Of a stretch of DNA of 64,000 nucleotides, positions 34,214 through 41,287 are shown in pieces. A program made the position numbers and the translations under genes. Source of the stretch: Acanthopleuribacter pedis. Lineage in GTDB: Bacteria > Acidobacteriota > Holophagae > Acanthopleuribacterales > Acanthopleuribacteraceae. The notes beneath the pieces are model-generated. The model saw only the letters and a list, made by a program, of their open reading frames with translations, had not been told where the DNA came from and did not search any database. Every line of letters begins with the position of its first letter. Positions within the stretch are counted from its first letter, which is position 1. The DNA lies in the NCBI RefSeq assembly GCF_017377855.1, contig NZ_JAFREP010000032.1, positions 1-64,000 of the forward strand. The letters are read 5' to 3'.

Positions 34214-35371
34214 TTACAGGGTCTCGATGATGTGGGAGAGGTGATCGCGTGCCGTGATTTCCGCGGCAACAACCGCTTGCAAATCCTGTTGGAGCTGTTC
34301 AAACAAGCCGGCCGGTTCTCTGAAATCGGGGTCAAAACGGCGGCGCAGGTCTTCCACCACACGATTCGCTTCCGCCAAGGCATCGTGATCGGCCGCGGCC
34401 AGGGCTGCAAAGCGCTGATCCACCGCGCGACCTGTCTCGGGCAAGGCCGCAACCGCATGTTCGGCCAATCGGCGCCAGCAGGTTTGCGCTTCGCGGTACC
34501 GGGCCGCGGCGGATGCCAAGGCCGGTTCGGTTTCGGCCGCCTCGGTTAGAAAATCGGCGTACAGACCGCGCAAGGCGCCGCCCGTTTCACCCTCAACCCC
34601 GCTGTACAAGGAAGTTAGCGCGCTGTATAAACCGTTTCCATCGCGAAACACGGTGCGCCAACTTTTTTTGTCCTTGGTCCCCGTCATCAATTTGGCCCAC
34701 TTAACCAGTGCCGGGATCCCAAAAGATGTGGAGGGCGCCTTGAGATAGGTGAGGTGATCGTGAATACCCGCCAGCACGGCGTCACGCAAATCGAAGGGTT
34801 CCCCGGCGGCCGGAAACCACATCAAAAAATGTTTGTAACTGCCGACACGGGCGCGGGCATCCACCAACGCCTGATCGGACACGCGAAAAATCCCGCCGTC
34901 TTGAACCAGCCAATCATCCCCTTCTCGGCCGCAAATCACAATGCGCACGCCGCCGCAGCCCTCGCGGTGATCGGGCACGCCACGATGGGGCATAAAGTAA
35001 GGGTCGACAAAAGCCAGGGCCGGGATGCCCTGGCCGGCAAGCTCGGCCAGTTTGTTCGCCGCCGATTTTTTGCCGCCGGTTTCATGAACGCCTGGTACCA
35101 TGCCGATCCGCTCGGCGGTCTGGAGCAACACCTCTTTGCCGTAGTTCCAGCGATACGAAAAACCCAAGGTGAGGATCGCCGACTGGTAAGCCTTGAATTC
35201 CCACAAGATATAGCCGCAACCAAGCCCGCCGGAGATACCGAGCACCATCGCCTCACTCAGGGGTTTGCGCGTGCGGGGATCAACCAAACCGCTCGCGGCG
35301 GCAAGATTGGTGAAACCGCGAAAAGAATCGGAAACACCAGGCAACGCGGGGTAACCGTCAAAAACAGGCAT
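34214..35371 (-). CDS. BtrH_N/DUF4872 domain protein
   Basis: A 385-residue cytoplasmic protein matching the BtrH N-terminal/DUF4872 arrangement: an N-terminal papain-like region with LGISGGLGCGYILW (about residues 44-57; Cys52 would be the nucleophile), a middle part with FVDPYFMPHRGVPDHREGCGG (His at the expected second position) and an all-helical C-terminal third. BtrH is an acyl-ACP transferase in butirosin synthesis; other family members have unknown substrates. The ATG at 35371 follows the BNR-repeat gene by 8 bp, so it is the last gene of a MoaD-BNR-BtrH operon. The natural substrate here is unknown. Confidence 0.75.
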   Translation of the reverse strand: MPVFDGYPALPGVSDSFRGFTNLAAASGLVDPRTRKPLSEAMVLGISGGLGCGYILWEFKAYQSAILTLGFSYRWNYGKEVLLQTAERIGMVPGVHETGGKKSAANKLAELAGQGIPALAFVDPYFMPHRGVPDHREGCGGVRIVICGREGDDWLVQDGGIFRVSDQALVDARARVGSYKHFLMWFPAAGEPFDLRDAVLAGIHDHLTYLKAPSTSFGIPALVKWAKLMTGTKDKKSWRTVFRDGNGLYSALTSLYSGVEGETGGALRGLYADFLTEAAETEPALASAAARYREAQTCWRRLAEHAVAALPETGRAVDQRFAALAAADHDALAEANRVVEDLRRRFDPDFREPAGLFEQLQQDLQAVVAAEITARDHLSHIIETL

Positions 35372-35379
35372 GGTTCACC

Positions 35380-36468
35380 TCAGGTTTGGTAAAAGCGTAC
35401 CGAATATACCGGCGGAAAATAATTGCCAAGCGTGGACCAGCACTCGCCACCATCACCGGAAGCAAAAAGGTTACCGGTGGTTGAACCGAAAGCCAGGTGT
35501 TCGACATCGTTGTCGAAGGCATGGCGGTAAACAATGTCGTAGCAGTGGGTTTGCGGTAAGCCCTGGCGAAAGTGTTGCCAACTTTTGCCGCCATCCTCGG
35601 TGCGCGAGACACAAAGCGCACCACCGACGGCAACGCGCGACATATCACTCTGAGCCGGCACGACCCAGGCGACCTCGGGATTGGTTTCACAGGCACAAAT
35701 CGGCCACCCAAAACGGGCCGGCCCTTCTTTTTCGGAGATGTCCTGCCAATTTTTTCCGGCATCGGTTGAACGGTAGATGCCAACATGGTTTTGCTGCCAA
35801 AGGACCTCGGGTTGGGCGGGGCAATGGGTCATGAAGTGGGGATCATGACCGAATTCCGAGTTGGGATCGGGCAAGAACTCAGAGCTAATCCCGCGGTTGC
35901 GTCCTTCCCAGGACAGCCCCCCGTCGAAACTGGCGTACACGCCACCGACGGACACCGCAATCGTTAAATGTTTCGCGTTTTTCGGGTTAACCAGGATACT
36001 ACAAATGCCGGGACTGTCTTTGCCCGCGCCAAACCAGAAGGGCTCTCGACTGGGGTCGTTCCACAAGGGCGCATTCATGGTGAAGGTATCGCCCCCGTCG
36101 TCGCTGACAAACAACCCCCCGGGATTGGTACCCAGGTAAAGCCGTTCCGGTTCGTCTACCCCACCGGGTTCGATCACCCAGATCAGATCAAGCGCGGCCG
36201 GTTTGTCTTCCTTGAGACGGGCGTCCTCCGGGTATTTAGGCACCTCGATTTCCTGCCAGGTTTTCCCGAAATCCTTGGAGCGGTGGAGTTTTTGGCCCCA
36301 ATGGCCGTGATCAACCGAGGCCCAAATGGTTTGTGAGCGCGCGTCAAAACATGCGTAAGGCACCTGAATGCCTTCAAAAGCAAGCCAATCAAAATACCAA
36401 GCGCCGTCCCGTAAGATGAATTGCAGCAAACCCTTGCGGGTTCCTACCAAAAGGTGTCTTCCGGCCAT
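35380..36468 (-). CDS. BNR/sialidase-like beta-propeller protein
   Basis: A 362-residue protein without a signal peptide. It has repeated Asp-box (BNR) motifs of the S-x-D-x-G-x-x-W type (SKDFGKTW, SDDGGDTF, SFDGGLSW, STDAGKNW, SRTEDGGKSW, SGDGGECW), enough for a six-bladed or seven-bladed propeller. It resembles exo-alpha-sialidase/YCF48-like proteins but conserved catalytic Arg/Tyr triads of true sialidases were not identified. Translation starts at an ATG with a GGGAGGG site. It lies 18 bp after a MoaD/ThiS-like gene, a pairing known from many genomes, though its function is not established. Confidence 0.8.
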   Translation of the reverse strand: MAGRHLLVGTRKGLLQFILRDGAWYFDWLAFEGIQVPYACFDARSQTIWASVDHGHWGQKLHRSKDFGKTWQEIEVPKYPEDARLKEDKPAALDLIWVIEPGGVDEPERLYLGTNPGGLFVSDDGGDTFTMNAPLWNDPSREPFWFGAGKDSPGICSILVNPKNAKHLTIAVSVGGVYASFDGGLSWEGRNRGISSEFLPDPNSEFGHDPHFMTHCPAQPEVLWQQNHVGIYRSTDAGKNWQDISEKEGPARFGWPICACETNPEVAWVVPAQSDMSRVAVGGALCVSRTEDGGKSWQHFRQGLPQTHCYDIVYRHAFDNDVEHLAFGSTTGNLFASGDGGECWSTLGNYFPPVYSVRFYQT

Positions 36469-36486
36469 GGGTCCCTCCCCCGTGGT

Positions 36487-36759
36487 TTATCCCCCGGAAA
36501 GCGCTTGCACGATAAACACCTTGGCGTCGGCGTGCAGGGTGTCGCTCAGGGTCTCGCGGTCGCGGATGATGACCTCGTCAACGAAGATGTTGACGTGGCG
36601 CCGCAAGCGTCCCTGATCGTCGACCAAATAAGAAGACAGTTTGGGCCAGCGTTGATCGAGCGCCTGGATCAGCGCCGCGACCGTTTGCGCGGGGACCTCT
36701 GTCTCTTCCAAGTCGGGAAAAAACCGTTGTAAATTGCGTGTGAATGCTACCTGAGCCAT
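36487..36759 (-). CDS. MoaD/ThiS-family ubiquitin-like protein
   Basis: A 90-residue beta-grasp protein ending in Gly-Gly (LSGG), the activated C-terminus of MoaD/ThiS and related sulfur carriers. The sequence AALIQALDQRWPKL and the closing VFIVQALSGG fit the fold. No MoeB/ThiF-like E1 enzyme is encoded in this operon, so activation would rely on an enzyme elsewhere. It is the first gene of a three-gene operon with a BNR propeller and a BtrH_N protein. A canonical molybdopterin-synthase role is not suggested by the neighbours; a specialised sulfur carrier or protein tag is possible. Confidence 0.82.
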   Translation of the reverse strand: MAQVAFTRNLQRFFPDLEETEVPAQTVAALIQALDQRWPKLSSYLVDDQGRLRRHVNIFVDEVIIRDRETLSDTLHADAKVFIVQALSGG

Positions 36760-36815
36760 GGTGCGAGCTTAGCGCATAAGAACGCCGATGGGCACTGAAA
36801 AATGGTTTTTCATCC

Positions 36816-39680
36816 TCAAAAGGCCACGAAGGAACGCCCCAACGCACCCCGGACAACCCGAACCAACGCGATGGTATTGAGTCGTTTGAGTCCGTTGAAC
36901 AGGGGATGATCCGGGTTTTGAAAGCGGTGGTAAACCTGTTGGAGCATCGCGATTCGTTCGCCTCGCGGGGTATCCGGTCCAAAGCTGGGAAGCGCGCCCA
37001 AATGATCGTAGAGTTTGATGCCCGCCGCTTCGCAAGCGCGCGGGACGTAGAGCTCGTAAATCAACCCATTCACCAAGCCGACAAAAAACGCGCGCACGGC
37101 ATCGGCAAGCCGGGTTTCTTGATGAAGGATGACCAGGTAGTCGGACAAGATTTTGGCGTAGGGTGAAGCAGCCAGTCGCGATTCCCGCGGCAGCGGCAAG
37201 TTGTTCAACATGTGTTTGGTGAAGTTGACGCCCTGGTTGTAGCTCGATCCGCGGTACTTCTCTTTTATATAGAAAAAGGTCAGTTCCGCGTTAACGACCA
37301 AATGCAAAAAGTGCAGGTAGGGCGCGTGAATCACCAGCGTGGATTTTCCGGGAACCAGTCCACCGGTTTCATCAATGCTCGCATCCAGAAGCGTGAGGCC
37401 TTTGATGATGAGCTTGGGTGTCAGTGCACGCTTTTGGTAGGCGCCACTGAAGGTTTGGCAAAAGGTGGCGCGGGTGACATAGGGCCGCTGGTAGCGGTCT
37501 TTGAGATAGGTCATCGGGGTTTTGCCCCAGCGGTTGGCGAACTTCCCGGCGGTCCCGGTGTTCACTACTTTGAGGGCACCGTCGGGTAGCGCGCCTTTGG
37601 CGCCGGCGTCTTTGAGGATGGTTTTGAGTTGGTAGGCGTCCGCGGTGGCACAGGCGTTTTCACAGGTGGCGACATCGCCGAGACGCCCGTCAAGTTGTTC
37701 AAGCCGGCACAACGCATCCAGATGGGGGCTGAACAGGAAGTCGAAGGCGTAGGGGGCCGTGAGGGACGCGCCGCGATATTGGCGGATCGGTTCATGGCGC
37801 CCGGCGTGCAAACGACCCAAGGTAAAGCGCTCGCGGGGTTTGGGTTGTAAAGCGGTGATAACGGCGTCGACCTTGGCCGTTTCGAACACATCGCGACCGA
37901 CCTCCACCAAAAAAACCAACTTATCGTGAATATGTTCGCGTAAGGCGGTCCCGAAGGGTTTGGACAACCATTTGTCGGGCGTGATCAGACACAGAACGCC
38001 GTGGTCGGCGATGAGGGATAAGCCACGCTCAAAAAAAGCGATGTACAGATCCCAGTTGCCGCGCGTGAAGTTCATCGCTTTTTTGATGCGCGCCCGCATG
38101 GCGTTCATGTTCATACGCGCCATATTTTCGGAATCAAGGTAGGGAGGATTGCCGATGAGGATGTCGAAGCCGCCTGCCGCGAACACCTCGGCAAAATCGC
38201 GGCGCCAAGCAAAGGCGGCGCCCTCGGGATCGTGATCCAGCAAGGCATTGCCGGTTTTGAGCAGGCCGTTCGCGCGGGGAAAGGTTGCCGTTTCGGCTGA
38301 GTCCGCATCCACGGCCAGGGCTAATTCAAGGCGGAGCGCGGCGATGTCAATCGCGCCGGCATCGATATCAACGCCATGGAGGCAGCATCGTATCGCGTGT
38401 TCTTTGAGGCGGCACACCGAACGGCGTTGTGTCTCGGGCAGATAACCCCTCAAAAGCCGGCGCGTTTGCACCAATTCGTGCAACATGCCGAGCAAAAACG
38501 CGCCAGACCCGACGGCGGGATCACAGACCCGAACATCGGCGAGTTGTTGGTCGAGGAACGGCGCCAAGCTCACCAAGGCAGCCTCATCCAAGCAAGGGTG
38601 CGATTCTTGGTCACGGTAGACGAACGCCCGCACCATTTCCTCGGAGACCCCATGGGCGGGATCCTTGCTTAGCATCTGGTTCAAATAATGGATCAAGGCT
38701 TCGCGACACATGAATTGCACGGTTTCCCGCGGGGTATAAAAAGTCCCCTTGGATGTTCGTTCATGGGAACCCAACATCTGCTCAAATAGGTTGCCCAGCA
38801 TTTCGGGATTGACGGCCACGGTTTCATCAAAAGGCCGGTCTTCTTGGGGCGAAAAAGGAAAACGCGCCAACACGTCAAAGAAGCCGGACCCGCGCTCGCC
38901 CTCGGCCGTGATTCGCTCGTTGCTGAAAAAGGACTCGGGTAGCCTGGGAACCTCATCGGCGAGGGATTCCGCGGCACGGCCGGTGCGTTGGAGGAAATAG
39001 CGAAAAACCAACCGAGCCAAACACTTTTTGGCGGCCGCGGACTCGTCGAAGCCGGGCTCGGAAACAGGGGACTCCATCCGCGCCTTAATCACGCGATAAA
39101 ACCTTTGGTATTCGCCGGAAAAGGCTTCGGCCAGATCCCTGGTTCGAAAAGCGTTGTCAAGCGCAAGCAGGGAGGGTTTGCCAACATCGCCGCAACACAA
39201 ACCACCTAGCTGATTCAAACCGAATCGGACCACCTCAGCCGGTCCGGCGGGAAAGGAAACGCGTCGAAGCGGTGCCGTTGTGGTGTCGGTAACTGCCGAA
39301 TCGGTGATCGCGGCAAACCAAGAGAGTTGCCAAGCGGCACCGCCGTCCTCCCGCGCGGAAACAGCGACCAAGGCGTGGCGCACGGCGCGGTCGTCGGCCA
39401 AAAGCAGAGCGACGGAGCGACGCAATTCGGCCCGGGACTGAGATAACGCGGCAAGGGTTTCGACTTCAACCCAAAAAAGCCCGATGTTTGTCCCGTGGGG
39501 ATCGGTATAGACACCCATGGGCGCGTAAGCCACGATGGGTGGGTCAAGGGAAGCCCTGGGCGGGACGGCCGGCGCGGCCGGCTCACCAAAAAGGCGCGCC
39601 AAAAAAGCCTGGTAACGATCCCGGTTAAAGGGGTTTATGAGCAGGTGTTGCACGAGCGTTTCGGCGTGCATCATGTCCAT
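36816..39680 (-). CDS. Eco57I-like type II restriction-modification/N6-adenine methylase protein
   Basis: A 954-residue protein. Residues about 60-160 are an N-terminal domain that could be the nuclease or a helper region. A helical stretch precedes the gamma-class methylase: motif I CDPAVGSGAFLLG and motif IV NPPY (Asn511), both intact, so it should methylate adenine N6. A TaqI-like target-recognition region lies in the C-terminal 350 residues (KWGKTPMTYLKDRYQRP and TFCQTFSGAYQKRALTPKLI). In Eco57I relatives one chain does both cleavage and methylation; whether this N-terminus cleaves is unclear. The ATG at 39680 has GGAGG 11 bases upstream; an earlier ATG at 39698 is possible. It lies 119 bp beyond the ssrA 3' end. 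Confidence 0.82.
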   Translation of the reverse strand: MDMMHAETLVQHLLINPFNRDRYQAFLARLFGEPAAPAVPPRASLDPPIVAYAPMGVYTDPHGTNIGLFWVEVETLAALSQSRAELRRSVALLLADDRAVRHALVAVSAREDGGAAWQLSWFAAITDSAVTDTTTAPLRRVSFPAGPAEVVRFGLNQLGGLCCGDVGKPSLLALDNAFRTRDLAEAFSGEYQRFYRVIKARMESPVSEPGFDESAAAKKCLARLVFRYFLQRTGRAAESLADEVPRLPESFFSNERITAEGERGSGFFDVLARFPFSPQEDRPFDETVAVNPEMLGNLFEQMLGSHERTSKGTFYTPRETVQFMCREALIHYLNQMLSKDPAHGVSEEMVRAFVYRDQESHPCLDEAALVSLAPFLDQQLADVRVCDPAVGSGAFLLGMLHELVQTRRLLRGYLPETQRRSVCRLKEHAIRCCLHGVDIDAGAIDIAALRLELALAVDADSAETATFPRANGLLKTGNALLDHDPEGAAFAWRRDFAEVFAAGGFDILIGNPPYLDSENMARMNMNAMRARIKKAMNFTRGNWDLYIAFFERGLSLIADHGVLCLITPDKWLSKPFGTALREHIHDKLVFLVEVGRDVFETAKVDAVITALQPKPRERFTLGRLHAGRHEPIRQYRGASLTAPYAFDFLFSPHLDALCRLEQLDGRLGDVATCENACATADAYQLKTILKDAGAKGALPDGALKVVNTGTAGKFANRWGKTPMTYLKDRYQRPYVTRATFCQTFSGAYQKRALTPKLIIKGLTLLDASIDETGGLVPGKSTLVIHAPYLHFLHLVVNAELTFFYIKEKYRGSSYNQGVNFTKHMLNNLPLPRESRLAASPYAKILSDYLVILHQETRLADAVRAFFVGLVNGLIYELYVPRACEAAGIKLYDHLGALPSFGPDTPRGERIAMLQQVYHRFQNPDHPLFNGLKRLNTIALVRVVRGALGRSFVAF

Positions 39681-39749
39681 GTCCGCTTCCCCCTCCAACG
39701 ATCAACGCCCAATACCGAGGTGTATCGGCAGAAAAGCGGCCCAAAAAAG

Positions 39750-39794
39750 AAAAAACCCGATCCCCGGCCTTGGTGCGGCAAGGAGATCAGGTTG
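39750..39794 (-). terminator. Terminator of ssrA
   Basis: On the minus strand AACCTGATCTCC pairs with GGGATCGGGTT, with an inner CCTTG/CAAGG stem, and is followed by TTTTTTC. It lies 5 bp after the tmRNA end. Confidence 0.75.
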
Positions 39795-39798
39795 GGAG

Positions 39799-40142
39799 TG
39801 GAGACGCCGGGACTTGAACCCGGGTCCGAGAACCTTCCCCATCAGCGTTTACGTGCGTTTCCTCAGTTTAAAGTGTCGGATGAACAAGGTTAACCGAGGC
39901 CAAAACTTCTTCACCCCTACCAAGTAAATCTCACGCCCCGCCCCCCTGGTCCAGAGCGGTTTGCCAGCCTACTAGGTATGACAATCAATTCAGCGCTGTA
40001 GGCCTCGCATCATGATCGGCTACTGTTTAATTAAGCAGCTAAAGCGTAGTTGTTGCCAACTAGAAGGTGTGGCTTTTAACGAGTACCACAGCTCGACACG
40101 TGACTCATGGTTCTTGTATTCCCGTCGAAACCTGTCGTCCCC
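39799..40142 (-). ncRNA. ssrA: Transfer-messenger RNA
   Basis: A 344-nt tmRNA that rescues stalled ribosomes. The 5' end GGGGACGACAGGTTTCGAC carries the family hallmark GGTTTCGAC, and the 3' end has a T arm (CGGGTTCAAGTCCCG) and closes the acceptor stem (GGGGACG with CGTCTCC) with discriminator A; CCA is not encoded. The tag-coding stretch reads ...TAGTT followed by GGC AAC AAC TAC GCT TTA GCT GCT TAA, giving the degradation tag GNNYALAA, with Gly as resume codon by comparison with the TAGTC-GCA context of E. coli. It lies between a DNA-modification gene and dprA. Confidence 0.95.
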
Positions 40143-40197
40143 CTGGATGTTAGATTCGCGACCAAGCGGCGCAGAGCCGACGCGGGCGCGAAAGTCC

Positions 40198-40226
40198 ATT
40201 GTAAATTTGCCACGCCCCGCTGTCAA
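40198..40226 (-). promoter_or_regulatory. Strong sigma-70 promoter of ssrA
   Basis: Minus strand: perfect -35 TTGACA (40221-40226) and near-perfect -10 TACAAT (40198-40203), 17-bp spacer. Transcription would start about 45-50 bases upstream of the mature 5' end, so a 5' leader must be processed, as expected for RNase P. Confidence 0.88.
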
Positions 40227-40288
40227 CACTCGGACGCTCTCAACAGCAAGGAACGCCGGCCTATTCAACGGATTTCTGAAGGAACTTC

Positions 40289-41287
40289 TCAATCAAGCGC
40301 CACGGCATCAAAAAGGCCGCGGTTTTTTTCAGGTCGGGGCTGTTGGTGACGCGCACTGAGATCACCAAGCTGATGCGCAAGCCGGCCAGGTGCCGGCGAC
40401 TTGGGCCAAGGGATTGCACCGAGGTCCACCAAACGGCGATTTCCCTCCGGCATGCGGTCACCTACCCGCACAAATACCGGTACCGGGTTTTCCCGCTTCA
40501 GTTCCTCTTCCGCGCCGGCCCAGGTCCCACCTTTTTGGTAATCGGCACTGACAACCACGCCAAAGTCCGCCAATGCGTAAATCAACTTGTTTCGACCCAT
40601 GGCGCCGCCAACGGAAAAGCGTGCCTGGGGATGATAGGGAGAAAGCAGCAACAAACGTCCCTCGGCAAGCGCCCGGCGATTGGCGCGCTCCAAACTTCGC
40701 TTTAACAAACTGTCGGCAAGCACGCCGATGGAAACGCCTCCCGCTTCAAGTGCCGCGTTCATGGCGCTTTGATCCACACCGCGCGCACCGCCGGAAACAA
40801 CAGGCATTCCGTTGGAAGCCCCAAGGCCGGCAATGTGTCGCGCAAAGAGGTCACCTTCCCCATCCACATTTCGCGAACCAACGATCCCCAGCCCGCCCCC
40901 AACAAGAAGGCCTGGATTCCCGATACCAAACAACAAGGGGGGCGCCTTGTGTTTAAGCCGCTTTTTGAAGCGCGCGGGATATTGAACATCGCCGCGGCTG
41001 ATGACCCAAATCCCATCGCGTTGCCACGCTTCCAAAGCGAATCCCAACAGTACGCCCCGGCTGAGGAGGCCTTTTAAACGCTCAGGGTTGATGCCGGCCC
41101 CCACGCCGGCTTGGGAAAATGATTCGGCCCGCAATAAATGACGCGGCCTCATTTTGGCGTCCACAAGCCAACGAACCAACTTGCCATATTCGGTCAGTGA
41201 CAGGGGCTTATAGGTACGATCGTTGCCAAAAACACCACAGAGCAAAAGAATCGCCTTGGTATCTTCTGTTAACACATTGGTATTCAT
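40289..41287 (-). CDS. DprA-family protein
   Basis: A 332-residue cytoplasmic protein of the DprA/Smf family. The Rossmann-like core is visible: GIVGSRNVDGEG, VSGGARGVDQSA and FSVGGAMGRNKLIYAL. It has an N-terminal helical segment and a short C-terminal tail. DprA loads RecA on incoming single-stranded DNA in transformation, and DprA-like proteins are also found in mobile and defence loci. The start at 41287 overlaps the stop codon of the RecQ-PRTase gene (ATGA), indicating coupled translation; the frame continues upstream to 41416 but lacks a site there. It sits 146 bp upstream of ssrA. A role beyond natural transformation is inference. Confidence 0.85.
   Translation of the reverse strand: MNTNVLTEDTKAILLLCGVFGNDRTYKPLSLTEYGKLVRWLVDAKMRPRHLLRAESFSQAGVGAGINPERLKGLLSRGVLLGFALEAWQRDGIWVISRGDVQYPARFKKRLKHKAPPLLFGIGNPGLLVGGGLGIVGSRNVDGEGDLFARHIAGLGASNGMPVVSGGARGVDQSAMNAALEAGGVSIGVLADSLLKRSLERANRRALAEGRLLLLSPYHPQARFSVGGAMGRNKLIYALADFGVVVSADYQKGGTWAGAEEELKRENPVPVFVRVGDRMPEGNRRLVDLGAIPWPKSPAPGRLAHQLGDLSARHQQPRPEKNRGLFDAVALD

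Noticed and set aside
39799..39840. Possible attachment-site duplication of the ssrA 3' end
   Set aside because: No second copy of this sequence was found by eye within the window, so an integrase-type island could not be demonstrated.
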